Source of the DNA: Nomia melanderi
Taxonomy: Eukaryota; Arthropoda; Insecta; Hymenoptera; Halictidae
DNA: 64,000 nt
Direction: 5' to 3'
Assembly: GCF_051020985.1 (NCBI RefSeq)
Contig: NC_135012.1
Span: 6,884,451 to 6,948,450 of the forward strand
A program made the position numbers and the translations under genes. The notes under the pieces were generated by a model. That model had not been told where the DNA came from and did no database searches. It worked only from the letters and a program-made list of their open reading frames with translations. This document shows, in pieces, positions 26,713 through 39,028 of the stretch; position 1 is the stretch's first letter; each line of letters begins with the position of its first letter.

Positions 26713-29340
26713 CTTGTCATTTATGTTTAGTCCATTTATGCATTTTTTAATAAAATAATTGAATATAAATTTGTAAAACATTTTTAATTAAAATACCTTT
26801 ATACATTGAATTATACTATGAGTTAAGTTTATAAATAAATTAAGTTTTATTTTTGTACATATTACTTACCCCCGAAGAAGATATTTCTCTAAGTAAGTAC
26901 TACCCCTTTATTTATTAAAATATTATGACCCTATCTTTTGTTTATCTACCTCTCATTTTTTTTCTTTCCCCTCACCTTAGACTTTTCACTTTTTTCTTTT
27001 TTACTTTTACTCTTGATTATTCGCTTTGTTTTTCATTATTCATTCCCTTTGCTTATAACTGTAATTTTCGGATATTTTATTTCGAAAATAATTACCTAAA
27101 ATTTTCACCGATTTAATTCTTCATTATTACAAAGCATATAATTCATACTTAAAAATTGATTAAATAAGAAGAGCTTAAGTACAAAAGAAATAAAAAATAA
27201 TTACAAACATTATATTCAATAAGAGATATGTATTAAAAAAATAAATATACATAGATAATTGTCATGTTGTAACATTGTATTTAAAATGTATTGAAATTAT
27301 AAATGTATTTTTATTAAGTATACTATATCAATAATTATTACCTATTTGAATTTATTAATTACATATTTAATTTATATGCGTTTATGGGCCATTAATAGTG
27401 AAATAACATTACTGTGTAATAAATTTCAATGAGGAAAAATGTTCAGCCTTGAGACTCATCGTTCATTTTTCCCTCAAAGCGTCGTCTTACGTGCATTGTA
27501 ACATATAGGGTGATTCACTTGTATGCCAAATAATGAAATTACCGAATTACAAATTACAGTCAGTGTACTTTCTCTTCTATTTTTAATATTGACAATCTAG
27601 TATTACATAACAATGTAATGTTTTTGTCTCCATTAATAAATAAATTTTTTTCAGGTGTTTATTGGAAAGACACGTTTTACAAAAACGTCATTGAAACCCA
27701 CTTATAAAAAAATTTCTGAACTTTTTCGTTGTGAGGCACAATGAATAATTTATTTGGTTTTATGAATATTAAATGTGAAAATTTCAAGTCAGCTATTTTA
27801 GTGAAATATTTTGAAAGTATTCGTTCTTTTTATAGGAAACATAAACATTTGAAAATATGATATTCAAATTCAACTAAAGAAACATTAATGCTGTTTCTCT
27901 AATATCTAAACAGAAGTTAATTATCTCCGGTATCTCATTTCGCCAACCTTTCGTTTATCCTTTTTCGATTTGTCGAAATGGTGACGAGCATCTGAAGTTA
28001 GTAAAATTGTTGGGGGAATCGTAATATATTTTATGCAAAACCATCCATTGACAATTTTTATATCCTATCAAAAAAGAGCATCGATATACATATACTTATA
28101 TACCTCGTCCCTTCAAAAAAACAAACGAGTTGTGCCTCAAGAGAGCTGGAATGTAACCAGCCTACCTTGAAAACTGGCGCGTATTCACTTATATATTGAC
28201 CCTGAGTTAGTTTAAAACTAATTGGAAAAACTTTTTGTTTCAATTAAATTCGACGATTTTTTGTTTCCCTCCCATATATTGAATCCTCTAAAAAGTAGAC
28301 GTGGTCATTAGCCATCTTAATCAGGAAAAAAACATTTAAAAAATGCAACTAAGTAAAATTTCTTATTTTTTTATTATTTACTTGTATACTATGTATGATA
28401 CTTTTCTTAGTGATATTTTTTATCATAAGCGTTACCAGAGCATAATTACGAATACTTATAAATACTTCGTAAAACTTGTCCCTTTAAGTACAATCGTGTT
28501 AATGTTAGCGCGACAAATTGTCTCGACCGGAAAGTAATTACATGACAGTTGCTCAATAGAATTAGAATATTTATTCAAACGTTCATAATGGAAACTACAT
28601 TATTAACTAGTAATAAGTGGAATAAATCGTAACAGCACTAAATTGAACATGATAATAATATTTTTCTCAGAAATATCTCTATAAATATAAACTTCGAATT
28701 GTTTCACAATTTTTTATCCACTTTAATCCACAATTATTATAAAAAAATGTAAAATGATTCACTTATTAAGTTTAGTATGATGTTGAACTTTTTATGCAAA
28801 TAATTAATATTATAAGTAATAAATAATTAATTTCAAAATATACAGTTTGTAAATAAATAAAACAAATATTTTGTCGTGTTTCAGACGAAACACCCAGCAT
28901 GCATAGTATGTATGATATACAAACGTGCATTGACTAGTAACAGTAATATTTGAAAGAAACGGTTAAACGCTTAAAATGTAATCAATATTATAGTCGTCAT
29001 TTTGTTGACACTGTTACTTATTGAATTCCAATAAATAATTATAGTAATAATTGGAACAACGAGTTACATGTAAATAATGAGAAATCGTTGCAAAGAATAA
29101 TAAGATTGTGCAACTTGAAAAATAGTTTAGCTATGCAGTTTCATCCAATTAATGAAGCTGCGGTTGTTTTTCAGATTATGATTGAGTTGAATAATATTTG
29201 AATATATTATAAATAGACTGATGAATAAAGTTGTTATTATCCCGAAATTGTAAAAGCAAAATGATGCTGTTCTTTTAATTTATTTGGAAACTCAGGCATG
29301 TTCCCAGCGTTTCCGTGCAACTCTTTGTGCTTCAAGACGG
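26713..29340. other. Spacer between PGRP and the Trp/Gly-rich peptide gene
   Basis: It starts with the PGRP 3' UTR (poly(A) signal 26749-26754). An element-tip motif 'atagggtgattcac' lies near 27506. I find no coding exon; the short open frames are T-rich noise. Confidence 0.5.
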
Positions 29341-29389
29341 ATATATAAACCCCGTCCTGACCGATCGCAACTCAGTTCTCAGAGTCAGA
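29341..29389 (+). promoter_or_regulatory. TATA-Inr core promoter and very short 5' UTR
   Basis: ATATATAAA at 29341-29349 is followed about 30 bases later by TCAGTT (29372-29377), matching the arthropod initiator TCAGT. ATG 29390 lies only about 16 bases beyond the predicted start site. This spacing is what an inducible or tissue-specific insect gene would show. Confidence 0.65.
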
Positions 29390-32380
29390 ATGTTGCGACC
29401 GGTGCATTTGGTAAGTTAATAATTCACTGTGATTCCTCGACACACTCGCAGTCAAATACATGTCATACATTGACCACCGAATTCTTATATTCCCTTTTAT
29501 AATGAAAAGTTAAACGATATTTATACGTATTATCACATAAAATTATAATGTTCCACGTTACTCTCAAGAGACGGATATTATAACTTTGTCTTGTATTTCT
29601 TGAACGACGTGAAAGAAAACATCGCATGTAATGAATATATTAAGAATACAGAAGACTTTCCTGTATTCCTTATGTCCTGTATCATTATGTAAGTAATTCC
29701 TAGAAGTAGCGTAAACGTAAAAAAATATAGACTGACCGTTGCTGATCATTGATTTTGACTCTGGTTTTAGTAGTCTTCTAGAGCTCTTCTTTCAAAGAAT
29801 AGACTCTAACAATTAAAATAAGAAATAGGTATTTTTCAAAGTAATATATAAAAGTAAGTATATTTTCGGCCTCGTGCATTAGCGACAAATATGAAACTAC
29901 CGTTTAGGTGGCATCTCTAAGTGCAAAGTAATGAACAAAGGAACAAATAATAAAAGAATAACTCTGTCTATAAATAAAATTTGTTTATCGCTTACATGTA
30001 TGTAGCTATTATTATTCCATTATTCATAAATTGTCAATAATGTAAAAAAAAAAATCATAGAATTTCAAAAGAACATAGGCTTTACGTAGCCACAAAAGAC
30101 ATCCTCCCTTTGATGGTTGCACAATCAACATCTACTTTATGTACTAAAGCTTTAATTACAACTTGGAAAATTGATCATACGAAACTAGTTTTTCAAAGAA
30201 ACCATAAGCCGAAATTTTGTACTTATTCTTTAACTATTTTTATTCAATTACGCTTATTTTCAAAAAGATACAAAATCGTGACTCCTTTATCTCGGTAAAG
30301 CGAAAGAAACTTACTTTACACAGAAAATTAATTACTTAATACAATTTGTATTACTCGCATAAGAAAAAATGATATTTTTGGGAATCTGTTAAAAATATGT
30401 TCAATTGGTTACTTCTAAAAAATATCATATAATTTTATTATATCGAATCTTTGTATAATTTCATTATACAACATTTATACATTTCAAATTCCAAATAGAT
30501 ATTATATATATGTGTATTATATAAAACGATAATGTAAACAATTTAAATAAATGAAATAACACGTGTCTTTTTACACTAAGGCTATCTTCCTCTTGATGGT
30601 GGTTTTGATGGTGGCTGCTGAAGATCAATTAGATCCTGCCCGTCAAGAAGTCGAGCCATCTCTAAACAATGCCAACGATTTAGAAGCTGACGCGTCTGCT
30701 TGGGGGTACGTTTTATTTAAATAATTAATGCGAATAGATAATAAAAATTCATGGAATCATCAATTTATTCATCATTTATTCATACTATTCATAATATATC
30801 AATTTCTATTTTTATAAAACACTATACAACAAAACAATAACAATTAAAAACTTATTTTACTAATAAATATGTATTAAGTTAGTGATAAAACTAAAACGTT
30901 AATAATCTTTATTAAAATAACTATTTCAATGTACTTGAAAATTTGTGGATCTAACAAATACTTCTAAGACTAATTAATTAGACATTATCACTTAAAATTT
31001 CAAATGAGTTTTATGAATTACTTTTAAAAAGAATTATGTGATAGATTATTCCTTGATTTGAGTTTTATTAAACGCTTTTTCTACTATATTATTTTATCTA
31101 TCTATTCTTTATTTCAGCAAAAAAAATGTTGCATTTTACTTTTGTACGATCCAGTGAAAAGAACGACGCATCATTTTGTAAACAGATTTAAAGTAAACAC
31201 AAAAAAACTGGAATGGTCGAACTGTAAGATGATTACGTTGCACGATGATACATACTTTAAAAATAACGGTTGACCAAATATTTACCTCACTTGGTTAATT
31301 CATTGTTTCGAGACAAAGAACTTGTTAAAGTTTTAGAATTTTAAATCGAACCAGGCAATTAATTGCTAGTAAAAAATATAACAGATCGTAGAAGAGTCAG
31401 TAAAATAATATGTAATTCAATTTTAATTGAAACATTAATTTTTCATTCGTAATATTAGCTACCGGAAAAAGTTCGTGCGGTTTCATTCTTAGCAATGAAT
31501 TTGTGGACTGAAAAGATATTTCAATTAATATTTAACTAGTTTAATAAATGAAATTGGTATTAGCAGCAAATTATGCTTATGCAACAAGTACCAAATAAAA
31601 TAAAATAATTTTACAAAATCGTTCGCTGTGTTTAAATTTTGATTTAAGAAACCACACGAACTTTTTCCGGTACCTAATATGAGGTCACATCTGTAATTTC
31701 ATTTTTTTCTTATATATTCCATTAAAATATTTTTTTATGCTAACTTACCAGCTCCAAGTTATATTTCATTGCTTACTTATGATATTTAATGATAAAAGAC
31801 AAAACTATCATTACGCAAAGTACAACCGTTTATCAAGATAAAAAAGATTAACGAGAACTATCGAGCAGTCAGATTAACTATTTACACAAATTACAAAAAT
31901 GCATTTATTGAGATTTCAATTTATTTATATTTATATTAGTGAATTCGTTTTGCGCGAATAAAAATCACATAAATAAGTAATACCTTATCTAGGTTTCTGC
32001 AAAAATTTTGAGAATTCGACATTCACTTGTTATGTTATTTTCATAAAACTACATAATTTTAGGATCAAAAAGTGGTAACGCAACACAATGGAAAATGTAT
32101 TAATGTTGAAGGAGAATATTTTGAACAAAAAAATCCAATATAGGTCATTTTGATCTATTTAATAGTTCTAGTACTAAAATGCGTTACGTGTATGAAATCA
32201 TATGTTTAATTTAGTATGAAAATTATTCATTTACTTGTTTATTATATTTTCTTTAACAATATTTCAAGGTATTCCAGACCATGGCGCTATGGTTGGAGAA
32301 GCGGCGGCTGGGGCGGATGGAGAGGAGGCGGATGGGGCTGGGGAGGAAAAGTATGGGCTGGAAGAGGTGGTTGGTGGTGA
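29390..32380 (+). CDS. Small secreted Trp/Gly/Arg-rich peptide precursor, 85 aa, 3 exons
   Basis: I do not recognise this gene. Exons 29390-29410, 30581-30705 and 32269-32380 have good GT/AG borders and join in phase (0, then 2). Residues 1-20 form a signal peptide (MLRPVHLAIFLL then MVVLMVAA). Residues 21-47 are acidic (8 D/E, 1 R). Residues 48-85 hold 10 Trp, 15 Gly, 5 Arg and 1 Lys and no acidic residue, ending GRGGWW. The plan of signal peptide, anionic pro-part and cationic Trp/Gly-rich mature part is that of antimicrobial peptide precursors, and the gene lies 2.7 kb downstream of a PGRP on the same strand. Alternatives are a cuticle/silk-like or neuropeptide-like secreted protein. There is no dibasic site between pro- and mature parts. 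Intron 2 carries a mariner-type MITE. AATAAA lies at 32491-32496. The existence of the gene is well supported; its function is inference. Confidence 0.8.
31458..31674. mobile_element. Mariner-type MITE, 217 bp
   Basis: Near-perfect terminal inverted repeats of about 27 bases (ACCGGAAAAAGTTCGTG at each end) are flanked by TA on both sides (31456-31457, 31675-31676), the Tc1/mariner target duplication. The AAGTTCGTGCGGTTTC tip is characteristic of insect mariner elements. No transposase frame remains. It sits in intron 2 of the Trp/Gly-rich peptide gene. Confidence 0.85.
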
Positions 32381-32490
32381 ACTCAAGACAAGTTTATAAA
32401 CTCTGTCATGAAAATTAACGAATTAGTAAACTTTTGTAATGCCCTGTATTTCTTAAATTTTTGTAATTTCATGTTTTACAATGATTGTTG

Positions 32491-32496
32491 AATAAA
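32491..32496 (+). terminator. Poly(A) signal AATAAA of the Trp/Gly-rich peptide gene
   Basis: A canonical AATAAA lies 110 bases beyond the stop codon, giving a compact 3' UTR. Confidence 0.6.
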
Positions 32497-33496
32497 TACA
32501 CGATCATATATGACTGCAATAACTGAAAATGATTTTGTTTTTTCATTCCTTTATTTCGCACGCTTTCTTATAAGTAAATACAGTTTTCATTTTTCCATCT
32601 TTCCTGGCGTCGTCAGCTCAAAAACTGTAGCATACGGCGGGAAGATAGTTTGAACACAAAATTTCAAATCGATAAGATAATAGGAACCTCTCATCACATT
32701 TGAGTTAACATTTTTTATATAGAAAGTTTATAACATAAGATATTCAGAAGATATGTTCTGAAATTTACAAGATAATACTAGATTTTTCTGTATTGTTCAA
32801 TCTTATTATAAACCTTAGAATGTAATGCTTCCCTTGCGTTATGCGCGATTATACGTAATAAATACCTGATGCTGGAAATTATAGTCATATAGACTATTAT
32901 GAATGACAGTATTGAATCGAGCAATTTGTATATGATATAATAGATATAAATATAATAAATGTACATTAAACGAAAAACTATGTTTATTTTCACACCCATT
33001 ACAGAATGAAAAAAAACATTATGGAAAATGATGCATATGAGTTCCAAAAATAGAGGTTTAGCGTTTTAATATGAGTCTAGACTATTTGCTGTACATCTTT
33101 TTTTAATAAACTTATGCCACTTTGAACTTGAACAGTATTTCTTACTTTGGTCACTAATGTATTAAATCAAATATGTTGTTTATCCTCAAATCTGAGAATT
33201 GCTTTCGTCCCTTTCAACAAGAATAATGACTAACAAACAAAGATATTAAATATTTCTATAAAAACTAATTTCTACCGAAGTTGTAGTCAAATCAGTAATT
33301 AATTATTTATATGAACAAAAATTTACTATAAAAATAAAAGGATTGGATGTACAAAATTAAGCAAATTTATTGTTTTCTTAATTAAATAATTATGTACTGT
33401 TTTATACAAAGTCTTTATTTATTATATTAAATACGTATGAGATAGTAATTTACTTATAGTAATGATGAATACTAACTAAAGTATGAAATAAGATAT
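32497..33496. other. Spacer between convergent peptide gene and MCRS1
   Basis: No coding exon is seen. Part is probably MCRS1 3' UTR, as that gene is transcribed toward this spacer. Confidence 0.5.
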
Positions 33497-36400
33497 TCAC
33501 GGCTTCAGATTCAGTTTCACGGCTTCCTGACGTATGACAGAAATGAGTTCTTGATTTATTAAAAATATAAACCTGAGACCTGCAATCTAAATAAAATATT
33601 TTAAAAAATTACCACTCGTCTTTTATAGCTTTCTAATTTTTACAATCGCAATAATTTTAAATGTACAAAGTTAACTGAATTATGCCGATCAGAAATTAAA
33701 ATATAGGAAGATGACACAAATAGAATATGTATCTATGTTCTGAATGTTCTCATATTTTTGAAATATAAACTCTTATAAAAGGTATTCATAACAGATTAAC
33801 CATTATAAAACTGAAAAACAAAATATTAGTACCTCAATTACGCTGTTATTATTAAGCTTCATTTTATTTCCGGCCAGAATAGGCCTACTATCCACAAAAA
33901 TTGGTCGCTTTCCTTCTGAAGAAAGAAAGAAATCTCCATTATTTCTTAAACGAATTGTTCCTTGTCTTCGTGAAACTTTCCAGGCTGGACCTTCCAATGT
34001 CAGATCTACATCTACGTTATGGTCTTTTGTTGAACGACCTACAGTAATCTAACAACAAGAAAGAAAATAAACTACAAATTTGTAATTAATGAAAAAAATG
34101 AAATGAACATAATATGCAAGTTCATGCACGTGGCATGCAAAAGTTTATATCAATTTCTCATAGGTAACATTTGAACACCTCTGAAGTAATGAAAGTTATT
34201 TAAAATGCATGTGATGTTCATGTATATTTTAAATGGTCATTTTATTTTCAAAAATGGGGTATTTGTCTTTGGTGAAAAAGTTATATTAAAAAGAACTGTT
34301 TGCAAGAGATACACTAAGTTTACATTTGAAAATTATCCTATATACTGAATTAAAATTAATATAAATACTAAAATTATTCAAAATTTCTGTAACAAATAGT
34401 TATAGCAAAGTGCGAAGCTTCTTATACTTGAATATCAGCACAAAGTTTCTAGACAACTTAATGAATATAGGTAAAAATCTATATCTGTATGAATATCAAT
34501 TTCTATTATGTGAACAATTAAATAGTATGTATATATATATATATATATATATGAAAGTATGAGGAAATACTAGCAATAACATTAATTTACTTTGAAATTA
34601 CCTCTCGAGACCTCATTAAATATCTAACAAGTCTTCCTCTAAGTATTGCTAAAGTTTGGTTATCAAAATCTGGAGGATTTACTCCTGTTACACTGTCAAC
34701 TAAAACCTGCCATCTGCTTAATTCATTTTCTAATACTCTTATTTCTCTTTTGTTTCTTCTATCAGCTGCAATGAGTTCTGCATCTACTAACTCATCTTTC
34801 TGTTCAAGTAATTCTGTATCATTAATCATTTCTTCCGCATCAGAAAAATTCAGAACATGTTCACCGCGAGGTAAACTTTGTGCTGTTTGATCAGGAAGAA
34901 GATGATACTGTTTCATTAATTGCCAGTGAGCTAGTAAAGCTTTAGCCGTTCTAGCTGAATAAAACGTATGTGCATTTGACTCAAGCAGTTCTTGAAAGAT
35001 TTCTAATGTTGGTTGAGAAGTCTGAAAGAACATATATAGAAAAATATAATTAATGAGATAATTAAAGTTAATTTTGGAAAAATTGCCATTTCTAATTACT
35101 GCTTAGACAATGGTTTCAAGATCAATTGAGTTCATTTCAAATCTCCTAAATAATTTTTTATGAATAAATTTCTTTGAAAAATTAAGTACAATTGTTCATC
35201 TAAATGAAATATCATAACTTGATTAAAATAAACTTAGGTATCATCATTCAAGGTCAATATTCAAATTATGCGAAAACATTAATAGGAATTAATTATAGAA
35301 AATATAGAGTAAAATATAGGGGAAATATAGTCTGAAATAAGTAACTGTAAATTATAAGTAATTTTAATAAAACTTAACCATTTTTATTTCAAATAAAACG
35401 AAATTTTAAATATTGCATACACATTTGTTTAATTTCAGTTGTTGTAAAATTATATTTTAAAAATATGAATTTGCATAATCATTTACATTTAAATAGTTAC
35501 TAATAACTGTAGTTTTCTCAAATTGAATGATGTATCATTACCGATTTTATAGTACCAAGAAGATCTTCTTCTGCTTTACTGTATAAAGTTCTAGCTTGAA
35601 CGCTAGCAATTAATTCTGGATGTAAATTACGCATAGCCTGCACTGCCACCCTTGAAACTGCACTATCATATAATAGAGCGTACCATCTTTGCTGTATTTC
35701 TTGTAATGTAAACCGACATGAAAATTTTGTACCTCTATGAACCTAGTTGATTAAATTATTGTTTAAAATCTTTCAATATAATAAAACATTAAACAATACT
35801 AAAAACTGAATGATTGTTTTAAAAATTTAGAAGCAACTACCATTCTTAAATCGTTTGTTTGCTGTACACCGGTGATTAATGCTAAATCATCTGTAGGTTT
35901 CCATCTTCCCAGATCTTTTGTAGCATTTACTGAATGTGAATGATTTTTATTCTTTTTGTTTTTTCTGCCAGGAGCATTTGAACCCCCTGGTCGACTTGTT
36001 CGTCGATTGCATCTATCCGCGTGAGATACATTTGTAGAAATTGGAATGGGGCTTGGTACATTTTGTTGTGGAACACATTCCATTGGAGTAGTGGAAATTG
36101 AAACGGTCCTAGATCTGGAGGCTGATTTTGCACTTGTAGCAGGTGGTTGTAAATTGAATGTTGTTTCAACAAGCTCATCATCAAATTTTCTGCGTTTTAT
36201 TGTGCGCGAAGAACTATAATTTTAATAGTAATAAAATATACATACTAGTACTTCTGGATATTACACAAGGTGTTCGGTAACTGGTGGTACAACCGAAAAG
36301 AAGGTGATTCTAAATCAAAAAATAAGTAGAAAATATAGAATAAAATTTTGTCATACAAGGCTTTGTTTCTGAGAAAATTAAAATTGAATATTAGCTGAGT

Positions 36401-37094
36401 ACACGTGCACTTGACCATGTCATGTTATTGGATCTTGCTGTAGATCTTTGTCTCAATTGAAGTTTATGTTCATAAAGACTTCCAATGTCACGAAAATGTT
36501 TATCTTAGTTTTACTTACTATCCTATTATCCTTTCTTATAGTTTAAGCTTATAGTTTAAGCTTTTCAAGTCTCGGTCGACTACTCACAAGTTAAGAATCT
36601 AATCCACAGTGAATATCAACCTAACAGCTTGTAACACTTTATATAATACACCTTGTGTTATCAAAGATTATAATCACCAAAACTATGTATTATTTATTAA
36701 TTGACTCCTTTAGTTTCAATTATTGTAATTACTAGTAACAGTATTAACCAATATAATTATTATTAATAGTAATCACTAACGTAAACAAATATTTAAGAAT
36801 TACAATAAATAGCACTTGCACATAATTTAATATCTATGAATAATGTAAAATACTATTCAAAAGATATTAAAACACTAATTAGTTAATTCACATTTTTACA
36901 TATTATTTAAAAATTATATTCTTCTTGTATACAATATACAAAATAAGATAATAATTATTTATTACGTATAATTTGTACCTTCTACGTTTTGTAGACAACG
37001 GATCCAAACTTGTTGATTCAATTGGTATATTTAAAAATCCATCATTACCGTGTGAAAACCCGTGATTTATATTCGAAGGAGTTGGAATATCCAT
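33497..37094 (-). CDS. MCRS1: Microspherule protein 1 (MCRS1/Rcd5), FHA-domain protein, 471 aa, 6 exons
   Basis: Exons in coding order are 37094-36979, 36213-35841, 35742-35542, 35021-34602, 34048-33833 and 33586-33497, all in phase. The N-terminal third is basic and Ser-rich, with RRSSSRTIKRR and a KNKKNKN block (nuclear). Next come the conserved GRWKPTDDLALITGV and RWYALLYDS segments, a helical region rich in E/L (coiled-coil-like, exon 4), and a C-terminal FHA domain from about 371 to 455 with GRS, SRRQG and LRNNGDFF. The last exon ends LRFIFLINQELISVIRQEAV and KLNLKP. Length is close to the 462 aa of human MCRS1. MCRS1 belongs to NSL and INO80 chromatin complexes and acts on spindle microtubules. 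The SRRQ loop lacks the FHA His; as far as I recall vertebrate MCRS1 has a similar SRKQ. Confidence 0.96.
34528..34552. repeat. TA dinucleotide microsatellite
   Basis: A tract of about twelve TA units lies in MCRS1 intron 4, between the FHA exon and the coiled-coil exon. Confidence 0.85.
36263..36658. mobile_element. Short inverted-repeat element in MCRS1 intron 1
   Basis: ACACAAGGTGT at 36263-36273 recurs inverted at 36648-36658. The left end continues TCGGTAACTGGTGGTACAAC, a GC-richer motif unlike its surroundings. The interior has a short direct duplication (CTTATAGTTTAAG twice near 36537-36562). The 396-bp insert has no coding capacity. The short terminal repeat makes the call moderate. 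Confidence 0.5.
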
Positions 37095-38499
37095 AATTTA
37101 TTTCTTCTGAAGTAAGCAGGTTAGCTTAATGTAAACAAAATATTATGGTTACACATATATAAATTTCATTATAATACAATTACAGATACTCTATATTCAC
37201 AATAATTTAACACATAAACTAGAAATCAAACTTCATTGTACATAACATTAGATACTTGTTCAAATAAAAAACACTTCACAACTTATACATTATAAACACT
37301 TACAATGATTTACAGTTTCACTAAAAAAGCATCACAATAAATATTACGGTACACTTACGAATGGATTATTTTGTTACTGTGATAGGAAGTACCCTCTATC
37401 GACATGTGCTGGTATTATGTACCCAATGGCGGGCAATTGTGTTTAAAAAATTGAAAATAAATTATTTAAAACTTTATTTAATAAATATACGTGTCGTTCA
37501 ATTAGAAAAAGTTAACTAAATACACATTCAGAAAACAAATCTTTTTCAACAAACTCTACAAATTGTTTAAAAAACAGTTTGCTATTAGCACAGACGAGGT
37601 ATAAAAATGGATTACAGAGAAGGTAAGTATTGTATCTTAGGTATGGAGATGATATGGTCAGCAGACATCAGTTTTAGCCTTGTTGAAATAACCATATATT
37701 CGAATATAAGAAATAAAATTAACAGTGGCAATATGCTGACAAAAAATTGTTTGTCTATTGCTTAACAACTTAACAGTCAACAATTCTAACCATGAGATAT
37801 ATTACACGAGTGTGTGTGTATAAATAATTGAAATTTGAACAAAGAATTCTTTACATTTACTGATTTTCCTAACTTTAATCGTCGATTCGAATATAATTCT
37901 TATACTCGTCACCTTAAGTCGTAGAAGGCATATCAAAACGTCTGCTCTTTTTACACGATCGGTATTTCAGACCTACGGACATGAAGTCCCATAAGATGTC
38001 TAATCTATCTTATATTTTGTCTGTGGTAATATATAGATATTTAATTTAAACGAGTTACAAAATTTCTCTTTAACACTTTACTAAATGATAATTTGTCATT
38101 AAATTTAAATTTTACATTGTCATAATTATTTAATGTTACAAAAAGTATAATTGTCTTTAATTTCCTGAGAAAGATCTCAATATGAAATACATATATCATA
38201 TATAATTTGTAAATCCAGTATTAAATAATATAACTTAAAGATAAAAGAACTTAATAATTTATTTGAATAAAATTGGTACACGACATATTTTCTTCTCAAT
38301 TAATAGGTAAATGAAATAGTTTATCAGGAATGAATTCCTAAATATTCAAATACAACGTTTTTTATTTTATCAATAGACAAAAAAATGGTTATCTGTGACT
38401 TATGTTTTATTACAAATAGAGTTTATAATAAAACAAACGTAATAAAGGGATATTTAAAACGTAACCATTTTAGAAAACTCGATCTTTAGTTTACAGACT
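37095..38499. other. Spacer between MCRS1 and dpp promoter
   Basis: It contains MCRS1 5' sequence (GC-richer patch 37385-37440) in divergent arrangement with dpp. An ATGG start followed by a perfect GTAAGT donor (37607-37622) is present but leads to no exon I can identify. No other gene is seen. Confidence 0.45.
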
Positions 38500-39028
38500 A
38501 TTCGTACGCGGCGCTAAACTTGTATCGTCTACTATTAGAGGAGATACTGTCTTTTTACAAATCTCTTGCTCCATCTGACTCCCTCTTTTTCTTTATCCCC
38601 TCTCTCAATTCCTACAGTTCTACTCTTCCTCTCGACTTCTCGAAGATTTCCGCGTATCGAGTTAAGCTTAACATTGGCGTGTACCATCTTAAATGTTCTC
38701 TGTTTGCACAACAATTACGGTGTTCGGAAAACTAGTCACTACGTAGACCACGTTCACGTTCCCTCGTGAACCACCTATATAGAAAGTTTCAACAAAAATT
38801 TTTACGGAGTTCTTTTTCTCTCTGTCTGCTCTCTGTATGTCTCAGTTCCTCTTTCTCTTTGGGTGCGTGAGTGCGAAAATATCAGACGGTGCAACGGAGT
38901 TCCACATCGATGTATCGATACTAAAGACTCCCGGGGGCGAGGTTTTGAGACAATAGTCCGTGAGTGAGGTTACATGGACTCGTTGAAATGTCGTGGCTCC
39001 TCAAACAACGGACTTACGATTAGCTCGG
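38500..39028 (+). promoter_or_regulatory. dpp: dpp promoter and 5' UTR exon
   Basis: This GC- and pyrimidine-rich block ends at a strong donor (CTCGG then GTGAGT at 39029). TATATAG lies near 38776. CT-rich runs at about 38815-38860 are GAGA-factor-like on the opposite strand. Joining it to the acceptor at 43086-43087 puts an in-frame TAG (39021-39023) just ahead of the coding start. It also creates a 22-codon upstream frame from ATG 38974 to TGA 43104. The exon start is not determined; a 4-kb intron follows. Confidence 0.55.

Noticed and set aside
37607..37622. ATGG start with a perfect GTAAGT donor, as the first exon of a new gene
   Set aside because: Joining to the nearest acceptor (after TTTCAG near 37971) reaches a stop within four codons, and no later exon with protein similarity is found.
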